Source: Meghimatium bilineatum (lineage: Eukaryota > Mollusca > Gastropoda > Stylommatophora > Philomycidae). From it: 64,000 nt of DNA. The stretch is taken from assembly GCA_034231615.1 (NCBI GenBank), contig CM067318.1, positions 35,993,382 to 36,057,381 on the forward strand, written 5' to 3'. The notes below the pieces were generated by a model. The model worked only from the letters and a program-made list of their open reading frames with translations, searched no databases and was not told where the DNA came from. This document shows positions 34,421 to 45,599 of this stretch, in pieces; position 1 is the stretch's first letter; every line of letters begins with the position of its first letter. A program made the position numbers and the translations under genes.

Positions 34421-34680
34421 GTCATTATTTGATCATGGAAATGTCAGGAACAAAGATGAATGATAAAGCAAGAATATTTACACGACAATACAATGCCAAC
34501 TCTGCTCGTTGTTTGTCCTTGTGGTTCCATCTAGACAGTCCATCCAGCAACAGCCACATCTTGACTATAAGTTCACAAGATGAGAGAGGTATAGAGACTA
34601 CTCTCATTGTTTTGAGAGGATTCTTCAAAGATGATTGGACTCTTGCTGTTTTTCCATTGCAGCCAACTGAAAACTTTCAG
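34421..34680 (+). CDS. Exon 14: central part of MAM6
   Basis: The acceptor tctattttgtag lies 37 bases after a similar tgttgtag|gtcat site. Only the downstream site keeps frame. The donor is gtttgt, phase 1 in and phase 0 out (260 bases). The peptide runs GHYLIMEMSG, then A-R-C-L-S-L-W-F-H (cysteine 3), and ends P-T-E-N-F-Q. The usual Y-x-M-Y-G is replaced by F-H-L-D-S. Confidence 0.93.
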
Positions 34681-34689
34681 GTTTGTATA

Positions 34690-35210
34690 TTGGCTAAATA
34701 GAAATAAATTTTCCATTGTGATTTCTAATTAGATTTTGACATACAACTGTACAACATTTTCATTTCCTTTTTAGTAGAAAAGGAAGCTGTAAGTATTCTA
34801 TGGCTTACGGACTCCCAGCTTATTAGTGATTTGTGTGACACTCTAGTTAGCATTATCACTATGCCCTCTTAGTTTGCAGCTAGTGGGATCTTGTGTCATG
34901 AAAATAAAAGGATCTTTCCAGATACAAATATCATCTTTCCTGACCCATTACTATGTGTTTCACTCAGTCCCAATATATTAATGTATGTAATCATTTCTTT
35001 AGCTGTCATTGCTGTCTTTCCACATTCAAACATGGTCCTAACATTCCAATATGCAATATTCAACATTTATTTTGTAATCAGTTTAAATATTGGTTGTTTT
35101 AGCTTTGACAGCGAAAATTTATTTTCTCTGTAGCCAGACTCAAACCCTTTTCCAAGACAAAGTTTAGTGTATTGTTTTTGTTCTGTAACAATAGAGACTT
35201 TTTAACAGTT
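34690..35210. other. Intronic sequence, nothing recognised
   Basis: AT-rich, with one 80-codon frame of no recognisable content. Confidence 0.4.
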
Positions 35211-35214
35211 GGCA

Positions 35215-35335
35215 GGTCATCATCCTATCCCCTAACCTGCTTAGTTGCCTCTTATGATATGCATGGAAGGTAACAGTGGAGCTACTCTTCTCCTCTAACC
35301 AAAGTCTGGGTCCTGAGGCCACACAGGCATTTGTG
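35215..35335 (-). mobile_element. GAA-tailed SINE, 5' half only
   Basis: The reverse-orientation words tgcttagttgcctcttatga, atgcatggaaggtaacagtg and ctgggtcctgaggccacaca match the head half of the long form. The GAA-tail half is missing. Confidence 0.65.
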
Positions 35336-35929
35336 AATTTAACATTTGCTATTTCTTAGACTATATGTCTATCTACATGACGTGCCCTTTCCAGAATGTT
35401 GACCTCACTGCCACTCTGTTAGCCTCCTAGTTCTGTACTGCTTTCCAGCCTCCTCCAGTGTATATTAAGAAGGTCTTGCCAATGATAGTCATGGTCTTCC
35501 TCTTTTTCTCTTTTCTTGAACCTTTCCCTCCATGATCAATCTTTATAAACTATTGTCTTTTTATATGTTCCAAAAATTTAATTTGCACTTTTTGATAGTT
35601 TTGAGGAACTCGTCTTCTATCTTCAGGTATTTACGGACGTCTGTAGAGGATTATTTTGTTCTACTAGTTTACAATGAGTTTAATAAAAGTATTAAATGTT
35701 CTGATATATATATATGACAATGATGGTGCAATGATGTATCAGATTGTTTGAACATGTCTCTGGATGCAGCAGGTCAACTCGACCAGACTAACAGAGTGTT
35801 CAGAAAATCCATAAGGAAGACTATGTTCTGGAAAGAATATGTCATATGATGAAGATTAAAAGTTCTAGTGTTTGAGTTATAATTGGGCATACCAGAATAT
35901 ACATGATAACTACTTCCAGTATGAGAATA

Positions 35930-36490
35930 GATGTTGAGGCCGTTATGGCAGTTTTCAGAGATGGCATTTTCTACGGCAATTATTGTATTCTATTTTCACT
36001 ATATGCTTCAAAAGATTTCAAACAGCAGGTGTCGATATGAGTGGATGACATCTATAGCTTCCCCCTTCCAACCTCATGTGTGTTACATTGTTCTAATGGC
36101 CAATGGCATGATGGTATTTGTGACAATGAGAGGTGTTACATTGTTCTAATGGCCAATGGCATGCTGGTATTTGTGACAATGAGAGAAAGAGAGAATACAT
36201 ATTTTCATTAAGTGTACCTTTAGTCTGTGAATTGAAGATGGTTACGGGGAATTTTCTGATGTTGTCTTGCAAGCATCTGCTTAATGGGGACACTAATTGA
36301 TGATAGTTAGGCTAAAATTGAGATAATCTGATGTTAGGTATGGCATGGGTAGGACTTTCAGGCAGAAAGAGGAGTGTGCACATTGTGTGATGGGAGCCAT
36401 CAGTATGTATACCCTTCAACATCAGCTGAGGGAGCCTGGGTATTTGTGGGTTTACCTGGAGTGCAATGATTTTGGTTCCTAACCAACAAC
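35930..36490 (+). mobile_element. Decayed LINE remnant with internal duplication
   Basis: + frames suggest R-C-R-Y-E-W-M-T-S-I-A-S and a tail L-Q-H-Q-L-R-E-P-G-Y-L ... E-C-N-D-F-G-S comparable to the E-C-T-A-I-G-S tails at 578 and 50054. A 53-bp segment (gtgttacattgttctaatgg ...) is duplicated in tandem at about 36080-36185. Confidence 0.5.
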
Positions 36491-36613
36491 CATTTAGAAA
36501 GACATTTAATCAAAATACTGACTGTGGTGCTGACTTTATAACTTTGCCGTTACTTTTAGTTGTATATATTTGTCACAAGTATTTTATACTATATTGCATA
36601 TTTGCTTTTTCAG

Positions 36614-36673
36614 ATTGTCTTTGAGGGTCAGTCCAGTGCTTCTGTAGGAAACATTGCTCTTGATGACATTAGG
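36614..36673 (+). CDS. Exon 15: closing strand of MAM6
   Basis: The acceptor is gctttttcag and the donor gtaata. It is the smallest exon (60 bases, 20 codons, phase 0 at both ends) and encodes the MAM closing strand I-V-F-E-G ... N-I-A-L-D-D-I-R. The intron after it is only 256 bases. Being 3n long, it could be skipped without a frameshift, though that would remove the closing strand. Confidence 0.92.
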
Positions 36674-36737
36674 GTAATAGAACAGACTATCAATATTTTA
36701 TATGACTGCTATAAAAGCTATACAATCTGCTTTACAA

Positions 36738-36855
36738 CTGCTAAAACTTGTAATCATAAATGATGTTGCTATTAATCATATGTGATGTCACTAGTAATCA
36801 TAAATGATGTTACAATTAATCATAAATGATGTTACAATTAATCATAAATTATATT
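36738..36855 (+). repeat. Short tandem repeat, about 22-bp unit
   Basis: About five copies of ttaatcataaatgatgttac with small differences. They lie in the 256-base intron between exons 15 and 16, making up almost half of it. Confidence 0.9.
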
Positions 36856-36929
36856 ACTATTAATAATACCATTCATTTGTTCATCCACTTATACTTGACC
36901 TTGAGTTTTGCAAATTATCATTTTGTCAG

Positions 36930-37044
36930 GTATCACCAGATGAATGTGAAAGTTATATCGACTGTGACTTTCAGTCTAATGATATGTGTGGCTGGGAACC
37001 TGTACCAGAGTACTCTTCTCCACCATGGGAAGTGATACCACCCA
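36930..37044 (+). CDS. Exon 16: last residues of MAM6 fused to start of MAM7
   Basis: The acceptor is ttttgtcag and the donor gtaagt, phase 0 in and phase 1 out. The peptide V-S-P-D-E-C closes MAM6, and five residues later C-D-F-Q-S-N-D-M-C-G-W opens MAM7. This is the second place where two MAM modules are joined without an intron. The exon ends P-W-E-V-I-P-P. Confidence 0.93.
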
Positions 37045-37084
37045 GTAAGTCCTTTATAGAAAATCATCTTCATCGTATGCAGTG

Positions 37085-38340
37085 CCGGGTGGTTTAGGCC
37101 ATCCTTGATCTCCACAACATTCTTTCCATGTTACTGTGTATCAGCTCTTCTGTCGACTCTCTACAATGCCAGGAATACAAATTATCCAATATCTCCTGTC
37201 TTTGATTCTTTCTGTCTCTTTTGCTCTCATTTTTGCCTGTTGTTACATTGTAATTCAAACCTTCTCAACACATGCTATGGCCAATATAGAATACCCTATA
37301 TATATATATCTGTACCCTTTCTTCTGATGTTGATAAGTAATTTTCTTTTGTGACATTCTTCTTCAGTTCCTCTTCATTGATTTATTTTTACCTATTGATG
37401 GTATTCTAAGCATTCCTCTGAAGAGTCATATCTTCATGGACTCTAGTTTCCTACTTGTTTGTTTAATTATTGTCAATAATTTTCTACCATATGACAGAAG
37501 TGGCTTTATGTAGCATTGAACAGCTCATTTTCTTGCTTCTATTGTAAAGACCTGTTGCTCAGGATTTTAATTTTATGCAAAGCTGTTTTTTTTCCTTTTT
37601 ATAGGCCCTAATATTACTGTATTGTTTGTAGTGTAGGTTATATGCTCATTTTGTTGCCAGCTTCTGAAAAATTGTAGCATCTTGATATATGTATGATCTT
37701 AATTTTATTTGACTAACAAGAATTTGTTAAAAGAGGGCAGTTATAGGAAGTCAAGTTAAAGAAATTGTGAAATGGGAATACATATGGAGAGAAAAATCAG
37801 GACTAGTTACAAATAAATTGTCCTTAATTAACAATCAGGTGACCTCTGAGACACAAATATGCTCTGTTGTAACCAAGGTCGGCTCACATCCAGGATTAAA
37901 AGTTTATGCCTTATTGAAAAGAAATTTTTACCAACTCTCTTTCCCCCCCCCCCTCCAGAATTCCAGCACATTATAAACAAACCTTTTTAGAACAGCAGTA
38001 TTAGGCATCATTCCGTCTTTCCAGATGATAGTATTATTGTTGTGCTATAAGAAATATAATCTACAATTCATGACGATAATGGATGTCAGCAACTATTGCT
38101 CATGCCAGATGATTAATTATGTCATTATCCCTAAAAATCTTGTCGACCAATGCAAGCACTTCAGACTGAACTGCATTAGGGAATATCTAGGGAATATGGT
38201 ACGTCTCCCAATCTGCTGGTACATTAATCCGTTTCATACCAAATGTTACAGGCTCAATATGTCTAATGAGGCAAGTTTTATTTCGCTTGAGAATAAGCCT
38301 TTAGTCCCCGTGCTCATAAATATATGATGAGACTCAAGAC
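37085..38340. other. Intronic sequence, mostly unassigned
   Basis: It contains a C10 homopolymer near 37944-37953. Frames up to 100 codons have no domain. 38025-38330 looks repeat-like but has no second copy here. 38340-38625 is moderately GC-rich and unassigned. Confidence 0.35.
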
Positions 38341-38629
38341 TAGGGCACTAACGACGACAGTGAATGGTGCCTTGGCCAAAAAGGCAAACAACCCTTCTGT
38401 CTACTTCTTCAAAAACTTGAGCCAGGCTCGTGGATAAAAAAAGGTTCAGTACCCGATGGACACAGGTATAATACATATAATTATAGGAAACAAGTTCACT
38501 GACTGCGAAACACCTTATGCGATATAGACATGAATGATAAACCATCTCGGCATAGAGTCGATACACACTTGCTGCCTGGTGATAGATAGGAAGGCTGTAA
38601 CAGGCTAGTGAACCCACCTGAATTAAAGC

Positions 38630-38785
38630 ACACCAAAGACAGATGTGTCTGACTGCTGGCACAATTAAAATGGTGGTACAGGTCCTCTCCATTCTCTGGA
38701 TTGTGTCCTGTAGAAATCTAGCAGGATCATTATCCTGCAACAAGAGAGATCAAGTGGGAGTTTGAGAATGAATACACAGCAACAA
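38630..38785 (+). mobile_element. GAA-tailed SINE, short form, degraded tail
   Basis: agacagatgtgtctgactgc, tccattctctggattgtgtc, ggatcattatcctgc and gagtttgagaatgaata match the short form. The GAA tail is replaced by cacagcaacaac. Confidence 0.75.
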
Positions 38786-39106
38786 CACCAAGTGTTATTG
38801 TCTTCAGCATGCACATTTTATATGCACCCTCCAAATGAAACTGTTATTTATGATACTGTTGGATTTACTGAGAAGGGAATCAAAGCACATATATACGGTG
38901 GTACCACATCACATTCTTCACTTTCACATGCTCATTTTTGTTAATTTATTTACTGTTTTGTTATTATATAATTTTTTTACTACAGAAAGCTTAATATTAC
39001 TCAAGTAAATCATAAAAATGTATGTACATTTTATTGTTGCACATAAAATTTGACACACTTTATTTATCTATATCTTGTTTTTTACATAGGGGCCTATACC
39101 ATTTAG

Positions 39107-40194
39107 TATAGGCCTACTGTATTTATCTACATGTTGTTTATTTACATATATAACATTTGACATACTGTATTGATTAAGCTTGATTTTTTTTACATGTAAC
39201 GTTTAGGATACTGTATTTATCTACATGTTTTTTTTTACATATAGCATTTGACATATTGTATTGATTAAGCTTGCTTTTTTTTTTTTACATGTAATGTTTA
39301 GCATACTGTATTTATCTACATGTTGTTTTTTTTACATATAACATTTGACATATTGTATCGATTAAGTTTTTTTTTTGGTTTGTTTTACATGTAATGTTTA
39401 GCATACTGTATTTATCTACATGTTTTTTTTTACATATAACATATTGTATTGATGAAGCTTGCTTTTTTTTACATGTAACGTTTAGCATACTGTATTTATC
39501 TACATGTTTTTTTTTTTACATATAGCATTTGACATATTGTATCGATTAAGTTTTTTTTTGGTTTGTTTTACATGTAATGTTTAGCATACTGTATTTATCT
39601 ACATGTTGTTTTTTTACATATAACATTTGACATATTGTATTGATGAAGCTTGCTTTGTTTTACATGTAACGTTTAGCATACTGTATTTATCTACATGTTG
39701 TTTATTTACATATAACATTTGACATATTGTATTGATGAAGCTTGCTTTGTTTTACATGTAACGTTTAGCATACTGTATTTATCTACATGTTGTTTATTTA
39801 CATATAACATTTGACATATTGTATTGATGAAGCTTGCTTTGTTTTACATGTAACGTTTAGCATACTGTATTTATCTACATGTTGTTTTTTTACATATAAC
39901 ATTTGACATATTGTATTGATGAAGCTTGCTTTTTTTACATGTAACGTTTAGCATACTGTATTTATCTACATGTTGTTTATTTACATATAACATTTGACAT
40001 ATTGTATTGATGAAGCTTGCTTTGTTTTACATGTAACGTTTAGCATACTGTATTTATCTACATGTTGTTTTTTTACATATAACATTTGACATATTGTATT
40101 GATGAAGCTTGCTTTTTTTTACATATAAAATATTGTATTGATGAAGCTTGCTTTGTTTTACATGTAACGTTTAGCGTACTGTATTTATCTACAG
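39107..40194 (+). repeat. Satellite-like array, about 92-bp unit, about 12 copies, ending at a splice acceptor
   Basis: The unit includes tttagcatactgtatttatc, tacatataacatttgacata and ttgatgaagcttgcttt. Units vary mainly in T-run length, and one short unit lies near 40115. The last unit ends tttatctacag, which is the acceptor of exon 17. In the other units the same place reads tttatctacatg. Confidence 0.95.
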
Positions 40195-40358
40195 ATCACT
40201 ACATGACACTCAACTTCTCAGGTCTACATAGCAATACAGTTCAAGTATCAAAAATCCAGTCTCAGATCATTCCCCCTGGGACTAATGACCATTTCTGCTT
40301 TACTTTTAATTACATGATGTATGGTGGCAATGTTGGATTTCTCAATGCTTCTGTTGAG
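40195..40358 (+). CDS. Exon 17: middle of MAM7, next to a satellite array
   Basis: The acceptor tttatctacag is the last copy of the upstream 92-bp tandem repeat, with ACAG where the other units have ACAT. The donor is gtatac, phase 1 in and phase 0 out. The peptide N-H-Y-M-T-L-N-F ... H-F-C-F-T-F-N-Y-M-M-Y-G-G-N-V-G carries cysteine 3 and a consensus Y-M-M-Y-G. Confidence 0.94.
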
Positions 40359-40684
40359 GTATACAATCAATTTTTATACAGCTGTTCTTATTCTGACCAA
40401 TGACATATAGGTTTTGATAGATTATATTTGTTCTTTGTTCCATTCATTTTAAAACTACAGCTGAATCTCTCTTGTAGCAATCTTACTAGATTGATGACAG
40501 TTGATTACTAGATTATCTTACGGATTTCCCCTGTCTTATCTGACTCATTGAGCAGGGGTTCTCAACCATTTCAGGTGAAAAGTGCTGTCCACATGTAATT
40601 TCTTGTTTTCATGAGCACTTTTTTAGCTCACATGGTGAGAGCGCATGTCCTTATGTGAAAACCAAGATGCTCATGAGCACCAGA

Positions 40685-40870
40685 GATGCTCAGAATGCCA
40701 ATCATAGAGGGTCAAAGTGACCCAGAAGCTCTGTTAATATAAAATAAGTCAGATATGTTTGACTAGGAGACGCAGATATAATAAACAAATTGTAAACCAT
40801 GACACAATGTATACTATTCTCCAGACTACATCATGTTAATCTGAAGAACAAATACAAAAGCAGGAGAAGG
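40685..40870 (+). mobile_element. GAA-tailed SINE, long form, 3' part, degraded
   Basis: gggtcaaagtgacccagaag, aagtcagatatgtttgacta, gtaaaccatgacacaatg and ctccagactacatcatgtta follow the family order. Confidence 0.65.
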
Positions 40871-41379
40871 ATTCAGAAAACATTACAAAGTCAAAACTGC
40901 TGATCTTTAGTCTTAACATACCCTACAGGACAGATTGTGGCACTAGAGAAAAATGTGCAAGTATGTAAAAGGAAATCAGAAATAAATGGAAAAGTAATAT
41001 AAGAACTCATAGCTGTCAACTTGTATGGATTTTCCATATTAATACAGTTTTTGGATTTCAACAGATAACAAATTAAAAATCATTTTGTGTTAAATTTCAG
41101 TACTTATTACTATATGTGGATGTTTTTACATTTTATTTCACACACATTTATTGATGAGTTCCCAAAAAAAAGTTTTTGGTACAAAATATGGACGTTTTTA
41201 TTCAAATATGCATATAAATTATAAAAAATACAAATTTATGAAAAAATAAGTTGACACCTATCTGAGACAAACAGGGAAACAAAAATTTCTACAGTATACC
41301 CCACTAATAAGAAATTTTGGTGCTACAATGTAATATATTTTTTATGTAGAGGTTGCAATTTTTAGTTTTTTCTGTTTTT

Positions 41380-41515
41380 ATTCTCTTGTTGGATCTCTCT
41401 TGTAGCAGGTCTATGAATTTCTTAGATTTCCAGCAGAAAGTAGTCTGTAAAATAGAAATCGTCACTGTTTTATTTGTAAAAATGGACTTCACATCTGACT
41501 TTAGTGGCATAGATC
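41380..41515 (-). mobile_element. GAA-tailed SINE, short form, degraded
   Basis: gttggatctctcttgtagca, tagatttccagcagaaagta and actgttttatttg match the short form in reverse orientation. The GAA tail is lost. Confidence 0.7.
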
Positions 41516-41734
41516 GTACTTGAAATCTAATCTATTGAACTGACAAATTTTAAAGAGATGCATTACTTGTTTGGAACAGTTAATAATGAAATTTTGAAGC
41601 ATCTTTGATATCATGGGGCATCTTTTAAAGGAAATTATTTGTAGTAATATATAATTATCAGTAATAAAGTTTTCATCATTCCTGGAGTATTTTTTATATG
41701 AAATCACTATTATTTATAGCTGTCAATACTATTC

Positions 41735-42005
41735 ACCCGTGTTCTGGCGGGGGCCTGAAAGGGGAGCAAAGAAAAGCAATACTGACCTGCCATGCATGTC
41801 ATAAGTTGTGACTACAGCGGTTTTGGGAGTGGGCTTGCTATCCCATCCCTTAAATGGTAAAAAATTACCCAGAAGCCATGCTGAAGTCAGATATGTTAGG
41901 CCAAAAGGAGCAGATATTGTGGCTAAACTATAAACCATGTGACAATCCATTCCGTTCTTCAGATTACATCCTACAGATCTGCAGCAAAAGTATGAGAACA
42001 AATGA
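41735..42005 (+). mobile_element. GAA-tailed SINE, long form
   Basis: The head cacccgtgttctggcggggg and gaaaggggagcaaaga are well kept, followed by atgctgaagtcagatatg and ttacatcctacagatctg. The tail is degraded. It ends about 60 bases before exon 18. Confidence 0.8.
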
Positions 42006-42065
42006 TGGATAAATAGATTGTGAAAACAATATTCATGTATTGTTAAAAAAATTTTCAACCTACAG

Positions 42066-42182
42066 ATCGAATATCCAGCACCACAGAGTTATTCCATCTT
42101 TGTTGTTTACGGCCCTCAAGGAAGAGATACATGGAATAAAGCATATGGAGACAGCCCACAGGTTTTCTTAGGAATTTCTAGA
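42066..42182 (+). CDS. Exon 18: MAM7, third segment
   Basis: The acceptor is ttcaacctacag and the donor gtatgt, phase 0 at both ends (117 bases, 39 codons). The peptide IEYPAPQSYSIFVVYG ... D-T-W-N-K-A-Y ends V-F-L-G-I-S-R. Homology is weaker than in the flanking exons. Frame continuity and position support it. Confidence 0.87.
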
Positions 42183-42544
42183 GTATGTAATTTTTTTTAA
42201 GTTGCACATAGTTTCAACTTTACTAGCACCTTAAACTTTTACAAATATTTTCTCTTGCAGTATATTCATAATTTATAACAATGTTTCTCGTTTGTAATTG
42301 CTAGCACGTCCTTTTCAAAACTAAATTTTACTGCCATCCCGTACATAATACTCGCCCCTTATAGGTTTATAATGTGGCACACTTAGAATATTAATTGTTT
42401 TATGTATTATTCTGTTTACTTTTTCTTATGATTGACCATATGAAGAACTTTATTGTGGGAATAAAAGTGGCTTTGTCATAACAGTCACCACAGCAGTGTG
42501 TAAAGAGTGGATCTTTAAGTTTTATCTCAAAAAGATTAAAATTT

Positions 42545-42645
42545 AGTCCATACCACAATTTGAATTCGTGTCATCATGGTTGTGAGACTCGAGTTCTAAC
42601 CAAATGACCTGACAGTCCACAATATCCCAAGTTCACACCTGGTAC
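42545..42645 (-). repeat. tRNA-like SINE head, minus strand
   Basis: On the reverse strand catttggttagaactcgagt (A-box-like), tctcacaaccatga (anticodon region) and cgaattcaaattg (B-box-like) follow in tRNA order. The stems are imperfect. It resembles the relic at 8215-8300. Confidence 0.5.
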
Positions 42646-42662
42646 AAGTGGAACAATTTAAA

Positions 42663-43730
42663 TTACAAAAGCCTGATAGACTTTATATTAACAAGAAGAA
42701 TCAACAGATGGAAAATAGTAGATGCAAGAGCAATACCAAATATGTGTAGACACAGACCATAAAACAGTAATAGTAGCTGTAAAAACAAACAGAAAGAGAA
42801 AGAAGAAAGACAACAACAAAGACTAAAAAAACACAAATTAAAATACACAAACATAATGGAGAAATGTGATAATCATTTTTATATGGAAGAAAAAAGGCAG
42901 TAAGAGAGATTGCAAAAAATACAGAGGGATACTAAGCCAACAGGCAAAATTTTTAACAAAATATTAGAACAACTGTTATGACCATACATTGAACCACAAC
43001 TTAAAAACACCCAAATGGGCTTCCAAAAGAACAAAAGATGTACGGATGCTATCTTTACACTTAGATAACTAACAGAAAGAGCCACAAAAAACAACAAAGA
43101 ATTATACATCGCATTCGTTGACCAAGAAAAGGTCTTCGACAGAGTAGACAGACAACTATGGAAAAAACTATCAATATACAGAGTACCAGAATTTTAATTA
43201 ATATATGCAAGAGCATTTATACTATTAGCCAATGTGAAGTAAGAGCAAATGCAGGAGTGTCCAATAGGTTCCAAATCCTATCAGAAGTTTGCCAGGGATG
43301 TGTCCTATCCTCTCTACTTTTTTATAACATACATCAACCACATCTGTAAACTACCAAGTACCAATGAAGAAGATACCATAAAAGATAAATTGAACAAACT
43401 ACTCTTTGCAGATGCAATTGCAAAAACATATGGACACACTCCATACAACATATCAAAATATCAACATGAAGATTAATATTGAAAAGACCGAAATAATGGC
43501 AATAGCAAAGAAAGAAAGAAATATGAATATCTTCATCGATAATAAACACCTTAAAGGAGTTTATTTACTTAGAAAGCATTTTAATGAGTGATGGAAAAAA
43601 CATTAGAGATACAAAATAGATGCAACAAAACATACCAGATCCTAGGATAGATGACACATATTTTTAAGACCAAAAATATAAACATAGACACTAAAGTTGC
43701 ATTATGCAAGACTAGTATGTCTTGTGGTTT
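42663..43730 (+). mobile_element. LINE remnant, end of endonuclease and RT domain
   Basis: Broken + frames read D-H-K-T-V-I-V-A-V-K-T-N (end of APE endonuclease), G-F-Q-K-N-K-R-C-T-D-A-I-F-T-L, L-Y-I-A-F-V-D-Q-E-K-V-F-D-R-V-D-R and L-L-F-A-D-A-I-A. The Y/F-A-D-D box has become F-A-D-A. It then runs into the K-H-L-K-E ... Y-L-E-S-type thumb. It appears to be the upstream part of the family at 1405-2335. Confidence 0.85.
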
Positions 43731-43978
43731 TTTTTAAATATTTTTTTAAATAATTATGTCTTGTGGTTTTGAGTGTAGCTAGACAAGTTCATGCACTGTA
43801 ACCTAGACCCTGACACTCATCCATTTTTAACACACTTTAATTGTATTATTACTTTAGTCACTGATTTCTTCTCAGTGTCTACCTCCACCCATTAACTGCC
43901 CTTTCCTATGTCTTCAAATTCACATACTCTTCGCAGTGTGTCTTCAGTCTCTGCCATCCATGATCTGCCATGCTTGAT

Positions 43979-44600
43979 TCATTTTCCCTTTGATTCATCT
44001 AGACGTTGGTGTAATGGGTGGTGGTTGTATTCTGTCACTTTAAGGTACGACCTAACTTGTGTTACCTGATGTCGCACTCTAATGCTGGGGAGATCAAGCA
44101 GAAATTTTATAGCAGAGATGGGTGTATCTCTAGTACACCCCAGTACTGCTCTCATTGCCTCATTTTGTACTTTTTCCAATCTATCAACCTGTGCCTTTTG
44201 TAACTGTGTTATTAGGCCGAGGCCATATCTATGACAGATAGCACCATCACTTTGTAGAAGCAGAAAAAGTACCCATTGCTGCATGTCAAAGGTCGCCATA
44301 ACCTTGATCCCTCTTTTAGCCTTCTGAATCATATTTGTGACATGTTTGTTGAATGAGAGACTTCTATCAAAGATTATCCCATGATATTTAAATTCCTGTT
44401 CTCTTTCAATGAATGAGCCCATGCAACTGACAGCTGGCAGTGTGTCACTGACCACATTATTATTTAAGGAGTACCAGACGACTTTTGATTTCGAGTGATT
44501 GATCACAGCATTGTATGTTCTGCACTTATATCAACAATTGATCTAGTTCACTCTGTACACTGTCAGCTATATCTGTTCTGTTTCTTCCCACTTGGCTGTG
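43979..44600 (-). mobile_element. LINE RT thumb remnant, minus strand
   Basis: The minus frame 43979-44506 (175 codons, the longest in the window) reads N-H-S-K-S-K-V-V-W, F-K-Y-H-G-I-I-F-D-R-S-L-S-F-N-K-H-V and L-E-K-V-Q-N-E-A-M-R-A-V-L-G. These are thumb-region motifs of Jockey/pol-type LINEs with RNase H. It meets the opposite-strand LINE at 43730 and an unrelated AT-rich element at about 44600. Confidence 0.87.
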
Positions 44601-45260
44601 GTTCTCTTTAATAAAACAGTAACAGCCAGTCCAAGTTTTTGCTCACAATCATTACAATCCATTTCATAAGTGATTACTTTTGTTTTTATTATTTGATTAA
44701 ATACATAACCACTTCTCCCTTTTTCAAGCAAAACTACCCATTCTTTAAAATTGTTCATAATATCATAAACTTCATCAAAATCATCTATTGATCTTATAAT
44801 ATATGGACCTTTGTAATACTTTGTTTCATAAGCCAAAGGAATATTCAATTCTGTTATCACTAGTTTAATTTTTAAAAAGCAATTGTGCTAGTTCAACTAC
44901 TTCTCTTACAGTAATTCTAATATGTTTAAAATATGTTTCAATTTTATTTAATTGTATATCATCAATAACAATTTAAATTTTCTTTGTGGATTTTGATCGT
45001 TCATTTTGTTAGGATACTTTTTAAATATACTATTTATAATTTTTTTAAATACTCAGGATTTCTTTGTATAAATTCATTATAAGACTTTTTATATTTATCT
45101 TTATTTTCTTGGTTGTGTTTAATTTTGTATAGTTTATCACATTTGATCTGAGACCTTGTTTACCTTTTTATTTTTTGCATAGAAAATCAGTGGTTTTGTT
45201 TGAAAGCACATTGAACATGTTTTACTAATTTTAAATATATTACATTTTTATATATGTTAA
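44600..45260 (-). pseudogene. Decayed lysine-rich reading frame with CxxC motifs, possibly from a Polinton or large DNA virus-type element
   Basis: On the minus strand, starting near 45255, broken frames contain a C-x-x-C followed by K-P-L-I-F-Y-A-K-N-K-K, then K-C-D-K-L-Y-K-I-K-H-N-Q-E-N-K-D-K and Y-N-E-F-I-Q-R-N-P-E-Y-L-K-K. The layout resembles small CxxC...CxxC zinc-binding/HNH-like proteins common in phages, nucleocytoplasmic viruses and some Polinton-type elements. A second frame (44620-44860) is open and reads Y-K-G-P-Y-I-I-R-S-I-D-D-F-D-E-V. Several stops and frameshifts separate the parts, so it is not functional. Lysine/asparagine-rich, very AT-rich codon use differs from both the host exons and the LINEs. 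Family not identified. Confidence 0.45.
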
Positions 45261-45492
45261 TAGTATTAATAATTCAGCTTTTTAATCAATTTCTTTCTTG
45301 AGAACAAAAAACTATTATAATTATTATTATCATTAGTTGTTAGATTTTAAAAAAATTGTATTAAAAAACTGAAGGGTACTGAGGTGATGGCTTGATCCCT
45401 TAAAACACTACATTACTAACACAAGGTTGAAACACTAGGAAGAACCCTACTCTCTAATATGTACATTTGTTTTGTTATAATGAAATCAACAG

Positions 45493-45592
45493 TTTGTTAT
45501 CGCTGGCACAACAACAACAAGAGTTGTCAACCCAGAGCCTGCAATTATACTAGTCTCAGACATCATGGTGGTCCGACAATCATGTGAAGAAT
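45493..45592 (+). CDS. Exon 19: closing strand of MAM7 (degenerate)
   Basis: The acceptor is gaaatcaacag and the donor gtaggt, phase 0 in and phase 1 out. The peptide FVIAGTTTTR ... I-I-L-V-S-D-I-M-V-V-R-Q-S-C-E-E keeps V-x-x-A-G and the final cysteine, but A-I-D-D-I has become L-V-S-D-I. Using a later gt at 45597 would put a stop in exon 20, so the end at 45592 is preferred. Confidence 0.83.
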
Positions 45593-45599
45593 GTAGGTA

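Noticed and set aside
36674..36763. Read-through of exon 15 into the following intron
   Set aside because: The frame continues with no MAM similarity and stops. The donor at 36674 joins exon 16, which supplies the closing cysteine.
43979..44506. 175-codon minus-strand frame as a host gene
   Set aside because: Its motifs are those of a LINE RT thumb. The element is truncated on both sides.
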